Shown in pieces: positions 24,228-37,009 of a DNA stretch of 64,000 bases. Position 1 is the first letter of the stretch, and each line of letters opens with the position of its first letter. The notes below the pieces were generated by a model that worked only from the letters and a program-made list of their open reading frames with translations, had not been told where the DNA came from and did no database searches. Source of the stretch: Cryptomeria japonica (Eukaryota; Streptophyta; Pinopsida; Cupressales; Cupressaceae). The position numbers and the translations under genes were made by a program. The DNA lies in contig NC_081409.1 in NCBI RefSeq assembly GCF_030272615.1, positions 620,212,255 through 620,276,254 of the forward strand, given 5' to 3'.

Positions 24228-25154
24228 CTTCAGCCCTTCCACAATGCCAACATAGCAGCAATAAACTTTTTTATCTTTAGTCATAGAAGAGATTTATGAT
24301 TTGTAATTTTTGTTGATATTGAAACTAAAAGTTTACATGTATTGAAATTTTTAAACCCGTTTTTTGGTTTATGAAATGTTTTGAACTTTACTTTTGATCT
24401 ATATATGAAGGAAATCAAAGATATGGTTTATAAATTCAGTAATATGCATGTTTTTAAAGCATACTTCTAATAATTAATGTATTTTTTATGTTTGGAAAAT
24501 TTGCCAAGTTATCACAAGGCTTCTCGCCAAGTTTTTAATGAGTCTTGATTTTTTTTACAATTTGGTTGTATCCAGTAATTCCCGAGTCCGAGTTTTAAAA
24601 TTATGATATAAACTACTTGGTTCTTGCTTTTTGAATGCCCAATTTGAGGTGTATACTACACTGCACACAAAAATTTAAAATAAAGTGAACAAACAACATA
24701 TCAATCTAGTGCACTCAACTATTCTTATATGTATAATACAGTCTTATTTTCACTTATTCTTTCTGAGGAATACATGTATCTAAACTAATAATTTGCAATG
24801 AACATACAAAATCCAACACATGCATACACACAAACCCACACAAGTTGATTTATAATATATCAGTATTTATTTAATCATGAGGAGCCAGAATACATATCGG
24901 TAAGGATAAAGACAAGAGTAAAAAAGAGAAAAAAGAGCCTTACATCCAGTAAGAGCAAGTGTCAACAATGCACAGTTGTAATTTTAGAATGGCATCAAAA
25001 ACATTGAAGTCCAAAGAATAACCAACTCACTGTTCAATTTTATAATTATATCAAATGAGGGCCCATATATATATCCATTAAAACAAGACAACTAATTAGA
25101 GATATTGGCTGAGATATGGCATGATTGTTAATTGCTCACAGTGGATTGACTCAC
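24228..25154. other. start of THO5 intron 5, no gene
   Basis: AT-rich sequence downstream of exon 5 on the minus strand. I looked for the next THO5 exon and did not find it. Confidence 0.5.
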
Positions 25155-25414
25155 TTAAGAGCCAACTGAGACTTCTTTCGATCACGAATTCTTTGCAATA
25201 TTGTCTGCACACGATGCTGTTGACGGTATACAGCTAGCCCTGCCAAAGTAGATCCACCTCCTGTAGAATCATGACTTGCTAACATTTTATCACCGAGCAA
25301 TGGAGGAGCCTCGGGCAAAAAATCAATTCCTGCCAAGTGCTGAACCCATTTGAATGGTCTCTGTGCTCTTTTCTCATCAAATGAAAAGCTGATGCTTGAT
25401 GAGAGTTTAGCTGT
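25155..25414 (-). CDS. THO5: THO complex subunit 5, exon 5
   Basis: The exon begins TAKLSSSISFSFDEKRAQRP after a GTACAG| acceptor and contains FKWVQHLAGIDFLPEAPPLL and LAVYRQQHRVQTILQRIRDR, both family signatures. Reading through gives KSQLALK and a TGA, but the bases AA|GTGAGT form a strong donor. Exiting in phase 2 restores the Lys codon and fits the family, whose members continue well beyond this point. I therefore treat 25155 as an exon end, not a stop. The next exon was not found in 1-25154. Confidence 0.9.
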
Positions 25415-25571
25415 CTGTACATGTCCATAACAGAGTTTACCAGTTCATGTCAGATCGAAAACATGAAAATAAAACGCAAAATGTAGGATTGAAATAATGA
25501 CCTTAGTAACAATATTCCTTTTAAAGGCTAAAGAGATGTATAAATAAAAAAATATAAAGCACAAGAATTAC

Positions 25572-25900
25572 TTGATGTGGAAGATCAACACCAGTGTCAT
25601 CAGGAAACAAGTTTATAAGAAAATTGTTTTCATTGCCTCCTTGCAACCCTTCAATACCAACACAAACAACATGCAGCTTAACCAAGTACTCAAATCTTAA
25701 AGTGACAAATTTGCTTAGCCTTGCACCATGAGTTGTTTCATCATCATAGATATGAAGAATGACAGAGAGAGGGTGAACTTGATAAATCCCTGTTGCATCC
25801 ACATTCTCCTTGCTCTGTAGTTTCTTAGGCCTTTTGCGTCGTCTCTGAGAATCATCCTCTTCTTCAGGCACATCATCATCCAGTTTACCTTCCTCTAAGC
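25572..25900 (-). CDS. THO5: THO complex subunit 5, exon 4
   Basis: This exon follows a CTTCTACAG| acceptor after a 110-bp intron. It encodes an acidic and basic linker (LEEGKLDDDVPEEEDD, then RRRKRPKK, a plausible nuclear localisation signal), then HPLSVILHIYDDE, KFVTLRFEYLVKLHVVCVG and NFLINLFPDDTGVDLPHQ, ending at CAA|GTAATT. These blocks match the central THO5 region. The nearby short introns 3 and 4 contrast sharply with the multi-kilobase introns 1 and 2. Confidence 0.93.
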
Positions 25901-26010
25901 CTGTAGAAGCACATGCACGCCTCGAAGAGTCATTATAATATACCGTGGACCACTGGACATTGAATAATTGAGGGCTACAGAAGCATAAATAGAAAACAGT
26001 AATTAGGAAC

Positions 26011-26347
26011 CTGAATCTTTGTTGGCTTGCTGGCGAGCAAAAGATTGAGCATCTTTTGTACTTCCCACAATTTCTACATCAATAGACTCCTCAAAGGCCT
26101 CTTTTTGTGCTAACAGCTGAGAGTATAAAATATAGAGAGGGGCTGGAAGCAACTCTGCCAAATGATGCTGCTTCATTCGTTTTGTATGAAGAATACCTAG
26201 TTGCTGTTGCACTGGCAATGATGCCTTCTTAAGAGATTTCAAGTGTGAAGGAAGACTTGAGATAAACTTCTTACGGTTTGCAATAGTATCCTGCAGAATT
26301 TTTTTGCGCTGCTCTAGTTCTTCCCATTGTTTGCAAAGCTCCTTTCT
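26011..26347 (-). CDS. THO5: THO complex subunit 5, exon 3
   Basis: The exon starts after a TGCTCAG| acceptor with RKELCKQWEELEQRKKILQD, a coiled-coil segment. It continues through SLPSHLKSLKKASLPVQQQL and the conserved block HHLAELLPAPLYILYSQLLA, then QKEAFEESIDVEIVGSTKDA and FARQQANKDS. It ends after one base of a Gly codon at a GATTCAG|GTTCC donor. The 337-bp length gives an exit phase of 1, which exon 4 completes (G|GC). The block around LPAPLYILYSQ is among the most conserved parts of plant THO5. Confidence 0.93.
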
Positions 26348-26836
26348 CTGAGCACAATATAGTTCTCAATTAAATCAAAATACAAAGCCATGAATAGTGC
26401 TTAAACTTAATTATAAACACCTAATTCAATAGATTTAGAACATGCAACCTACTAGCTTTTCAGTTTCTCCCCTCACACAGCAACCATCAAGATTCAAGAA
26501 AAGGAACTAATAAATGCATTCAAAGAACGGTTCATATCAAATCAATAGTTTTATGATTTATCAGATATAAAACTGCAAATTACTAATCATTTAGCTCTGT
26601 ATATTCAGGTGATATAACATGCTTACTAAGCCATATACAAAAATTGATTACTTGATTCCCTATACATAACAATGTACAAACCAATAAAACTCAATCAAAA
26701 GTGCTAACTAGGTTTCTCTTTTGCAGGAATAGCTCATGTCACTTTGTTTGTTAATCTTCTAGGAATGATCTATATTGATGTTGTTTAGTATTTACTTTAA
26801 ACTAACCCTTGCTTATTTTTGTCATCAAAAGATCAT

Positions 26837-27096
26837 CCACAATTCTTTGATTTACTTAGTGGAGAGAAGAGCAACTGTTGAAGGTACTGCATTTAAAATG
26901 GATGTCATTGCTGGATATTCTTTCATATAAGGACGATATCAGGTACGTTAGGAATCTTACACGTCCCCACAATTCTTTGATTTACTTAGTGGAGAGAAGA
27001 GCAACTGTTGAAGGTACTGCATTTAAAATGGATGTCATTGCTGGATATTCTTTCATATAAGGACGATATCAGGTACGTTAGGAATCTTAAACGTCC
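26837..27096. repeat. 130-bp tandem duplication
   Basis: Copies 26837-26966 and 26967-27096 differ at a single base (ATCTTACACG against ATCTTAAACG), so the duplication is young. Confidence 0.97.
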
Positions 27097-27511
27097 TTGT
27101 GATGAATTTGAGCTCATGAGGCCCAGAATGCAATCACATCCTGCATTTGTTAGGTGATCAGTTTAGAAATTCAGCTTCGGGTTTATACATCAGTCTCCAT
27201 TTTCCAAATGGTACAGATGACAAAGAGAATACACCTAATTGCATTTGGGTTACTGGTTTGATGATGAATTCCTCCATTAGTCTTCTTAACAATACTCTGC
27301 AAGGTGGGATGACATGACCCCAATGGTCCAAATTTCAAAACAAATCCAATTTCTCAGATCAATATCCCAAAAGTAAGAAAGACTTGTCTCTCCAATTCTA
27401 GCATACACAGAGATATTGGCATTGGATCAATCCTAGGACAGCAGCATGTTATCTACTTAATTTGTAATAAATTTGATCTTTTCTTATGTTACATCATGTT
27501 CACAGACCTTG

Positions 27512-27790
27512 TTAACAGTCCATATCAATCGGATATGAGTTGGTTGTTAAAACCATTGGTGCTTTGCCCATTCTTCTGTTGAAAGTCATCCTCCGTGGGG
27601 GGTTTTCTACGTTGAAATCCCCAAATAGTATAACTCTAGACTTGTTCATAGTACCTTTACATTGGCTGATTTGAGTGATTAGCAGAGTTCTAGTGTTGCT
27701 CTGGCGGGAGAGGGTAGAAGGGGGTTTGAAGTAAATGTTTGCAACAGCAATTTCTCTTTGGAACTCTAGAGAGAATAATATAATAGCCAA
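27512..27790 (-). pseudogene. endonuclease-like fragment (LINE EN type)
   Basis: A 92-codon minus-strand frame contains REIAVANIYFKPPS and, 30 residues on, SRVILFGDFNVENPP. The pair NIY...VILFGDFN is the usual middle of the exonuclease-endonuclease-phosphatase fold in LINE ORF2. Neither the N-terminal WN...E motifs nor the terminal SDH motif is recognisable nearby. It is probably a decayed LINE piece inside THO5 intron 2. Confidence 0.4.
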
Positions 27791-27799
27791 TCCCCAAGG

Positions 27800-29430
27800 G
27801 AAAGAAGCGTGAGATCAATAAAGATGTCTGATTGAGTCATATTCAATTATTGTTATTGTGATGATGCATTGATATTGGGCCCCCAACACACATTATAGAC
27901 TTGTCATTGAGGGTTTAGTTATGATTTTTATTTAAGAACTTGCTTTAATCACTCGTTTGAGAAAGAGGTACTTATTGGGGACACCCAGACCCTTTATTCC
28001 ATGAGATAATACACACTAGTTCTGGAGTTGTTCAGTCTTGTCCTTGCACAAGTCTTGATTTTGTGAGCATACCTTTTGCATATCCATAATAGGTGATATC
28101 TAGCAGCTCTTTTGTGGCAAAACAGTGCCCAAATAAAAGAGATTCTCTACCAGATCTGTTGACTGCTTTTTCTTTTTGAGATTTAGATCTAAGAGGAGCA
28201 TATCATTGAGTAGAAGTTGTGCTGTCATACCTTTGTTTTGGCTGTTTTTGCAGTTTTTGTTGTTCGTTTCCCTGTAAGTATAAGATGCTTTGGAGGTGTC
28301 AAAAATTGTTGTGAACTGCATTTGCAGCTTTTGTGGAGCTGGATTTCCCCCCCACTTTAAGTTCTTCTATAGCAATTGTCACATTTTGCTGTCTTGGGCT
28401 TTGCTGTCCTAGGTTTCCATGTCCACAATATTTAATTCAGATTCAGTAAGATTTGCAAATAGGTTGGCGATTTGAAACTACACACCTTCCAAGTGGCTGG
28501 TTTTGTTTCTCCTTTGATATACCTTCTGTGATTTCTCTGTTATTAATCTACCTTATTCGGGTAGATTTGTTGACCTGGTTGCAGAGAATCTTGCTTTTCA
28601 TTCTCCTTAACCCATGGAGATTCTTCAGGAGCTTGTCAACCTGGTGGTTGCAGAGAGGATGGGCATACAACAGCTAAATGACCATATTCACTGCAGGATC
28701 AACATCCAAAGAGGATGTTCATGTAATAGACTATTTGTTCCGATGCCACTCCTCCCAGCTCTAGAATGGCATGCTTTGGGGGGGGAACTTTTCTAAGTCC
28801 ACATTCATGCAAATCCTTGCATACTTGAGAACCCCTAGCCTTCTTGTGAACTCTGAAGCTGTGATGCACTCTCCTATGGCTCCCCCAATCTATTGCAGAG
28901 GATAGTTGCGCCATTACTTGCTTCACAGCAAGGGGAGTCTAACCCAGATTAGAGCTATATTTGATAGATTCTCTCTTGGATTGAAAGAAGGGAGTCAATG
29001 TGTCATGAATTGACCAGGCTTTTCTCAAAAACCATGGTCATTCCTAGAAGATCTGGTCCCTCTCTTCTTCAATAAAGAGAGCCATCAAGTAGCCCCAAGC
29101 CATCCGAAGTAGATCTACCTTCCCCTTGGGATTTTACTTTTTCCTAAACCTGAGATCTAAAAGTTTTAGGTCCCAAGAAGGCACCCATAAATCTGCAAAT
29201 CGGTGCCTTTTCTTTCAGCAGCAACTTACCCATTAACTACTGCACCCATGAGCCAAGGAACCATTAGTCAGTTACCCATGCAGAAGTAGCATCCGTTCTC
29301 TTTCTTCATTGAGAATAAGAGTTTAGAGAATTTTTTTATGCATCTAGATAGAGAATCTAGAGAAATTACTGCACTAAGAACGATGAATGTATGGCAAGTA
29401 AGAGGGAGGTTGAGGAGGCCATGGCCTCCT
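27800..29430. other. intron 2 sequence, no clear gene
   Basis: Short frames on both strands only. It may be older leader or gag sequence of the Ty3/gypsy remnant to the right, but no motif supports that. Confidence 0.3.
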
Positions 29431-29438
29431 TGAAGAGA

Positions 29439-29864
29439 CTACCCTTAATACAATCAGCCTATTGCTGGTTGAGTAGGTGTTCTTACTCGTTTGGAAGGAA
29501 TGTAGAGTTTGGTTTGAAGATTAGATGGGCATAAAATGGATGCCAACACAATGAACAGACCAAAAAAGAAAATCAGAAATGATAAGCAGATTGATGCATC
29601 AACAACTAGAAGAAAAAATGGTAAAAGGTTTATGCTTTAATTATGAGAAATCTACCCTTGATACAACCAGCCTATTGCTGGTTATGTGGGTGTTCTTACT
29701 TATTTGGATGGAATGTACAGTTTGAATATGAGACAGGCAAAATGGACGTCAACATGATGAACAAACCAAATAAGGAAATCAGAAAACATGAGCAGATTGA
29801 TGCATCAACAACTGGAAGAAAAAATGGTAAAAGATGTATGCTCTAATTGTGAGATTAAATATAT
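29439..29864 (+). repeat. 213-bp tandem duplication in gag-like region
   Basis: Two diverged copies (29439-29651 and 29652-29864) share CAGCCTATTGCTGGTT, GCAGATTGATGCATCAACAA and GAAGAAAAAATGGTAAAAG. The duplicated stretch leads into the zinc-knuckle-like part of a Ty3/gypsy gag. Confidence 0.85.
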
Positions 29865-30335
29865 AGTAAGACCAAAGGAAGGGAAAAAGCAGTTTGAAAC
29901 AAAGGGTGCACAGAAGGAAGCAGTTATTGATTTTCTCCCAACTATTTCTTATAATATATTGTCAAGCATTAGCACTTCACAAAGCTTCAAGGTCATGTAT
30001 CATCTAAAGAAGCAAAGACAACAATGTTAATCAATTCAGTTAGCACTCACAACTTCATCAACAGCAAGTTGGTGACATGTCTAGAATGCTTCGTGTATGC
30101 TACCCCAGAGTTTCAACACATTATTGCAGACGGAAAGCCATCAATTGTTCTGGAAAGGCCATAGCATTACACTCACATGGACAATTATCTATCGTATAGC
30201 CTTATGTCTGTCATTCTCATGGGTGGAACAGATGAGATGTTGGGGGTCCAATGGCTTACCACCTTGGGTACAATAGAGATTATTTTCCAGGAGTTCTTGA
30301 TGAGATTCTATTCACAAAAGACATTTGAACTTTAG
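29788..30335 (+). pseudogene. Ty3/gypsy gag end and protease, degenerate
   Basis: The first frame gives LEEKMVKDVCSNCEIKYIVR, a remnant of the gag zinc knuckle, then ISYNILSSISTSQSFKVMYH, the usual lead-in to the retropepsin. A frameshift follows near 30010-30020. The protease reads LINSVSTHNFINSKL, so the catalytic D-[ST]-G is changed (Asp to Asn, Gly to Val). It continues through MGGTDEMLGVQWLTTLGTIE, a hallmark of plant chromoviruses, to a TAG at 30333. A further TAG lies within it. This is clearly non-functional. Confidence 0.75.
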
Positions 30336-30729
30336 GGCTTACAAGTGAAGTCTCTGAATATAGCTAGTTCCCTGAAAAAGCAAAAACTAATATAAAAGGG
30401 ACCTTCATGAATTATGGCACAATTGTTTTCACTAGAATCTCAACAGTTGCATGCATCATCACCAACAAAACTACAAGCTCTCTTGGACAAAAACCATTCC
30501 AGAATATGACGGAAGTGATAGGCAACAAGATTCTAATTTAGACAAAGATTCAAAAGCTAGATGAGAAGGACGGATCATCTTGGAACCTGAAGAATTTCTC
30601 CAAACAAAGATTAGAGGATGAGGACTAAGGCAATTGTGGAATACATCATCAAGTGGAAGAACCTGAAAGGAAGAAGAAGCATCTAAAGTTGGTTGGCATT
30701 GAGCACAATGTGTGTTTGAAGTGGGGGAT
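30336..30729 (+). pseudogene. protease-RT linker and chromodomain remnant, pol deleted
   Basis: After the protease the sequence gives FSLESQQLHASSPTKLQALL, the spacer normally found before reverse transcriptase. It then jumps to EEFLQTKI and RTKAIVEYIIKWKNL (about 30610-30670), the chromodomain found after integrase. Reverse transcriptase, RNase H and integrase are absent, so one large internal deletion is implied. A purine tract AAGTGGGGGA ends at 30728, just before the LTR. Confidence 0.65.
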
Positions 30730-32657
30730 TGTGTATTTAATTATGAACTGACCAACTTGTGGAGTACATAACTCTTGAGGAGGTTGTTTGATTATTTCTA
30801 AGTGGTCAACCTACTTGGGATTATGGAGTCACCATAGCCTAATTAATCTATAAACTGGAGGTAGTGATTACTATTTGACATCACTGTTGACCATTTTTGT
30901 GTCAACCTTAGCCATGTAGATAACCGATCTGAGAAAATCATCAGATGGCTAAAACCCTATTAAAACCTCTAAGGCCTAAAACCCTAAACCCTTAAGGCTT
31001 TTGCCTTAACCTTTTCGGCCTTGTTCTTTTCCTTCGTTGACCGGACAGGGCAGTCATTTCACTTAAAAATTACCAGCTGGAGGGTCCCTTCTTAATGGCG
31101 GGACCGGTCCCTTTCACCTGCTACCAGCTGGCGGGAGTTCTTTTTGATCGTTTATCGCGTTGTCGGGACATTTCTGCTTTTGTTCCCTGTTCCGATCTTC
31201 CTCTTTTGCACGACACTGCGATAAGCGATACTAGCAGGAGGAAAAGCGGTGTTATCACTTGGTAATCGCCTATCGCTCTTTCTCTGCAAAAAAGAACAAT
31301 GCTACATGTTGCGACTATTCTATTTTCATCACTTGGTAATCGCCTATCGCTCTTTCTCTGCAAAAAAGAACAATGCTACATGTTGCGACTATTCTATTTT
31401 CGGGCGACAAGGCAATGAACGATAGGCAAAGCGATATGAGGGAGGGAAAGTTATCGTTGTTTCACAATGATTAGAAAATGGGTCCCACCCTTGGCTGCGA
31501 TGCTACGATGGGTTGTTTGGCTGGTGGGACCAGCTCATTTTGAAGGCACAAACTCAGTTGTCCATCCACGCACAATAAGGAGGATCTGGCAGCCCAAATT
31601 TAAACTAGAGGTGATCGTTGAAATTCAAACAGGTGCCCAAGGGTGGTTGTCGACTTAATGGGTTGAAAATCAGTTTCTGACCCCATCGGTGGCCCAAATC
31701 AGATCAAATCCCTTCCAACTTCTTTCAAGCAGCTGGAAGGCGGCCGCCATTACTCCACCATGACTCTGCAGACGTTTCTCTCGATCGCCATGCTCATTTA
31801 TTACAGATTGAGAACCTTTTGGGTTTGACAGAGGACAATCAGACGCCTTTCTTGTAGGGATTTCCCTAATGTTCAAGGATTGTTTCTCTTTCCCAACTCT
31901 GGGAGGGATCTTCAAGCATGCAACCATCAGATCAGACATCTGATCTGATCCTCTCTTTTTTTGTAACCTAACCCTAGCTGGTTAAGGTTTCTAAACCTAG
32001 CGTTCCATTTGAGTTATGCCTAATCTATAAAGGCAAATTGTGTAGCTCTTTCAAAGGGTTATTCTCCCCTTTCTCTTGCAGAATTTCTATGTTATCTGCA
32101 ACTGTAAATTGCCTTACCTTTGTATTGATAGATCATCTGTTCTTACCTTATCTTTGTTGTCGAATACACTGTGTATTGTGCACCTCTTATTTTGCAATCT
32201 TTCTTCCTTTTGTCTTCTGATTTCAGTTTGTGTTAATTTGCCTGTATATGTTGTTTGAGGATATCTCTCAATCCCTCTCAACATCTAGCTAGGTTCTAAC
32301 CTCTCTGCTTTTCTTTTAAGATAATTGTTGGATTGAGATTTGTGTATATCTTTGGGTGGTTTATTGATGTCTTGTGCATTCACAAGCAAGGGAAGAAACA
32401 TATTTCAATCTAGGTGCATGACCTCTTTTCCCTTTCAGTATTCCTTCTCCCCTTTTCCCCTCAGATCATTAGAATAGGTTTTTTAAGTGTTGGGTTGGTC
32501 CAACGCCGCACCCTGATTGATAAGGAAGTCGGCCTTTTCCAGAGATTCAACCTCACTTGCGCAAGGTCCCACACTTGGAGGTTGTTTCCATGTTTCACAA
32601 GGTTGTTGAGCACAAGTGTTCAACAAGGGTGCAAACTTTTGTGACAACAATCACACA
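30730..32657 (+). repeat. 3' LTR of the Ty3/gypsy remnant
   Basis: It starts TGTGTATTTAATTATG directly after the polypurine tract and probably ends near CAACAATCACACA. A TATA-like CTATAAAGGC is at about 32024. The right limit is uncertain, and no partner LTR was found to the left. Confidence 0.45.
31254..31401. repeat. 74-bp perfect tandem duplication
   Basis: Copies 31254-31327 and 31328-31401 are identical, each starting ATCACTTGGTAATCGCCTAT. Confidence 0.97.
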
Positions 32658-35600
32658 CCTAAGAAGTATGGTCTTATTGTACGGATTGTGTGAGTTGCCC
32701 CTTGGAAGTAGCTCATTTTAATATTCAGCATATTGCCATTCATTTCACTTATATTGAGTAGATCTGTACTAATCTGTTCTTATTTGCAAAGTGTTTGTAT
32801 TCCCTTCCGGCATTGTATTTGTTTGAGGAGTGTTATTATTTTTTTCTTCTAATATAGTAATTTTATTACATAAACATAAGGTTGAGAAGTAGTAGACTTC
32901 GAAAGAAAAATAAGTTGCTCTTTATGCAAATAAAGTCTCTTTCCAATTAAAGATTTCTTTTTTGGAATTTGGCTAACGAGGTTGTGCATTGTGCAGTTAC
33001 CCTTTCGATTTGAATACAAGTGAAAGTGGAGGGCAAGTAGGAGAGCATCGAGAGTAAGAGGAGTGTAAGACAAGACATTTAGTGATGAGTTTTCTGAAGA
33101 TCCAGAATGTTGTCATTCTTTCTGTTTCCTGAAGAGAAGAATCATATCCTTGGCCTATGAAGCCCTGCATTTGAACAAGTTTGCCACTTTCCTTTTTCAG
33201 CTCAAGTTTGCTGACACTTCAAGGAACTTGGAATCAATTAAATATACTTAGTGAGGTATATTGTTCCAATACAGAACGTCAAAGGAAAGCAAATGATAAA
33301 TATTGGATTAACATGGGCGTCAATGGCTCAAGAGACCCAGCAATGAAATAACTTTTGTCATTTCACCTATTCCAAATATGAGCCAAAGGTTAATAAGAAT
33401 TGACCTATTCTAAATATGAATCAAAGGTTAAGAAGAATTGACCTATTCCAAATATGAAACAAAGGTTAAGAAGAATTGACCTATTCCAAATATGAAACAA
33501 AGGTTAAGAAGAATTTTCAGAAATTTAGGAATATAACCCAGCAATGTTATATAAGTGATGGTTATGTAATCTGGTTTTCATTTCATCCTATTTGAGGTTC
33601 ACATGCATGCTCTTCAAAGACTTTTGCCTGGGCATTCCCTAAGGAAAGATGATTAACTTGGGTAAGCCCATTTGGCTTTACCATTTTTTCCTGGTTGACA
33701 GTTTCTTAACTCAAGGTGTACTCAGCAGCTAAGTTGCCTAATTAACTGGTTAAGGGTACAGATTCAATATGCCTGTATGGCGCAAAAATTTTGGGGGCTA
33801 TGTTTGGGTACGAAGTACAAAAACCATAAAAATTTTACACACATACATATATACACATGTATGTATGTATATACAAATTAATTTTTAATCATTTCATACT
33901 AAACAAAATGATCATAAATATTACAAATTCAAAATACAATATACTAACTAATTTATAATCATTTTGTCAAAATTAAATGTCATAATAAATATTCATTTTT
34001 CATAAATATTATGTAATCATTTAATCATTAAATTGATAATTGGACAACATATATTATATAAATATTATAGCACAAATTTATTTATTAATTTGATAAATAG
34101 AAAATATACTATTTATTTAAAAAATGAACATTTACTTGTTTAAATAGATTAAAAGTTGAAATCTAAAAATTGAAAACAAAACATAAAAAATAATAAATCA
34201 AACAAAAATGAAAAATAAAAGAGAGCAGAAAAAATAAGGAATTTTAAAATCATTAGAAATTCTCCTTTTGTGAAGAAGCAGCAGCGAACATATTCAAAGT
34301 AGCATAGTAGGCAATGTCTTTGGCACAAGTGATATGAACCCTTGTATGCACACTTCACGAGCTCGTTCCATGCACTTTGGCCAGCCATATTTAGATAGTT
34401 CAAAGGAGTTTCGGTGTCATCTATGTGAAAAGAGAAGTGTGCTATCATTGGACCTATCTTTAGCATCCTCATTTGCTGTTGTTTCTCCTTCTCATGGTAG
34501 AAAAACTCATGATATAAACAAAACAATCAAATTTATGGCTTCTCGGGAGCAAAAAGACAAACAAAAACCCTTTGAATATTGCTTGTACAGTTGAAAATGC
34601 TTGAGATACGCTCGAGAATTGCCATTACGTCACTGGAGTCAACGGGATTTGCCACATGATTGCGAACGTTTCTAGTGGGGGAAATTCAAGCCCTTGTCGA
34701 ATCCATGGGAGATTCAAACCAAGACCTGATTCTGAGATGTTTCATACCCAAAATCGGCTTGTATATGTGTTGATTTGGCAACTTAGCTTGTTAGAAATGA
34801 ATATTTTGATCACAAAATATATTATTAACAATGGCTACATTATAGTATATGGTACTTTTTTAAGCAATGAGTAAAGCATACTCGTAATGAATTCCATAAT
34901 ATGATATCCCAGGGTGTCTTGAGGAGATATACCTAAAATTTAAAACAAAAGAACGAAAAATACACAATAATAAGTTTTGTGGGAATAGGCTGAAAAGTTT
35001 TAAAAGCCTATGGATGAGTAGAAGAATCTTCCTAGAGATTGAGTTAACTTCAATTATGATGGAACTACAAAGGAATGCTAGGGTTTGCAGGAGGTGGAGG
35101 GATATGTAGAGATGCTAATGAACAACCTTTGTTAATGTCTTCAATCCACTTGGGATTTTATATAAATAAGAAGGCAAGGCAAGGACACTCGGAGAAGGAA
35201 TACAACTAGTTGAAAAAAGAGATGGTGAACAAGGTGTGGGAGATTAACGCTAATTATTAAAGGCATCAGCGAAATGACTAGCAAATAAACAATATCACCG
35301 TGGAAATCAAGATTGAAACACAAGATTTTGAGATCTCATACCAGCATACCAAAAAGATGGGAAGTATTGTGGCAAAGCTAGTGGAAAGTTGAGCTAAATT
35401 GTGTGTACCCATCCTTTTCCCTCCATAGAAATAAAGCTAATCTCAGAAGACTTTACCAAGCAGAAGAGCTTGCTCTTCGTTAAAAGTGTATAACTTTGAA
35501 CCAAAAAGAGAAAGAATTGTGTGCTTAAAAAATGCCTTTCATGGCACAAAGTAGCGCCCTTTTATGACTAATCAAATAGAGGAGAATGATAAAATAACAC

Positions 35601-35822
35601 AAAGTGTGATGGATAACTGATGAAAGCTGCTAGCTTTTATTTTTTATAACCTTCTAGTGAGAATATGCTTGGAGCTAAAGAACAGAGATTGCCCTGTGTG
35701 TGGAAAATCAGATTCTTAAATTTGATTTTTGAAATTCAGGTTATATTTCTTGTATTCCCAATTTGGTAAGTCAACACCAAATGAGAGTTGGCATCTTGGC
35801 AACAATTTTCTAGGTCTGGGGT
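32658..35822. other. intron 2 sequence, no gene
   Basis: About 3.1 kb without a supported gene. Much of 33830-34250 is very AT-rich. A short tandem repeat at 33365-33515 is listed separately. Confidence 0.4.
33365..33515. repeat. 38-bp minisatellite, four units
   Basis: Units start at 33365, 33403, 33441 and 33479, each near ACCTATTCCAAATATGAAAC followed by AAAGGTTAAGAAGAATTG. The last two are nearly identical. Confidence 0.95.
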
Positions 35823-36394
35823 TGTATTGTCCCCTTTTTGAAATAGACTTTAATAACAAATAATAACTTGAAATATAAAAAATATAAATATAAATATAAT
35901 TTAATATAATTAAAATTTAACTAAGTTTAATGAATGGTCAAAGGGTATGAAACGAAGAGTTAAGACTCCCTCAAACATGAGATATAAAAGGGAGATCATT
36001 TCATTTGGGAAGGACATCCAAAGATCATTCATCTAACATTAGTCAGCAAAGAAATGATGGAGCATATGAATCAAAAAGAGATTAATAGAAAGGAATGGGT
36101 AGAAAGAAGATAAGGAAGTGACTATTTCAAAGGGCAGAAATTATGAAAGGCTGTACTCTTTCAAAGGGTGGAAATTGTGAAAGGTTGTGACTCTTGCAAA
36201 AGAAAGACATGAAGAAGAGTTGTGACTTCTCCCTCACAATGGAAGATATAAAGGGAAGAAGGTTTCATTTGAGCTGGACGTGAAAGGGAGATCAATTTGG
36301 AAAATAAGTTATTATTATCAAAATGCAGCAATGGAGGGTGGTGACTCAATTCTTATGAAAGGTGGTGACCCTTTCACCAATGAAGTGTATAGGA

Positions 36395-36870
36395 GAAATC
36401 ATTCCAAGCACTCAAGGATCACTATTCAATCATCACTCATGAATCCATCAAAACAAATCATTCATCCATCAATCATCAATCCCTCCACAAATCAAGCAAA
36501 CAATCAATCAGCAAGATCAAGCAAACAATCATCAAATCCATATCAATCATCGCTTCTTCTTGGGATCAAGAAAACAAACAATTCAGCACTCAAGCCTCAC
36601 CCCATCAAATCAACATTCATTCAATCATCATCCACCAATATATCAAACTAGCATTCATTATATCTTCACTCATCAATCATCTAATCAACAATCAATTAAT
36701 CATCACACACCAATACCTCATATCATCAAATCAACGGAATTCATTCATTCAATCAATCAATCATCAAAGACATGAATTTGGAAATACACACACACACAAT
36801 CAATCAATCATCAAAGACATGAATTTGGAAACACACGCACACGCACACATATATATAGCTATTGCAGCCA
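36395..36870. repeat. CATC/AATC-rich low-complexity tract
   Basis: Degenerate repeats of ATCAATC, AATCATC and CATCCATC, including a duplicated AATCATCAAAGACATGAATT and short CA runs. Open frames here (36280-36651) are composition artefacts. Confidence 0.9.
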
Positions 36871-37009
36871 TTTGAGAATAAATCTATTAATCCATCAAGA
36901 GGTATTTTGTTAGCAATGATATAGAAAATTCCTTTAGCAGTATTTTTTGAATTTATATTAATGCCTTGCAAATAGGAAGGATAGCCAGCCTTTTGAGCTC
37001 ACAAGACCC

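Noticed and set aside
25151-25153. TGA as the true end of THO5
   Set aside because: The family continues well beyond LALK, and AA|GTGAGT is a strong donor in the right phase.
30961-31010. Telomere-like repeats (ACCCTAA words)
   Set aside because: Only a few scattered CCCTAAA words, with no tandem array.
36280-36775. Ser/Asn/His-rich plus-strand frames
   Set aside because: They arise from the CATC/AATC low-complexity tract; no domain and no conservation signal.
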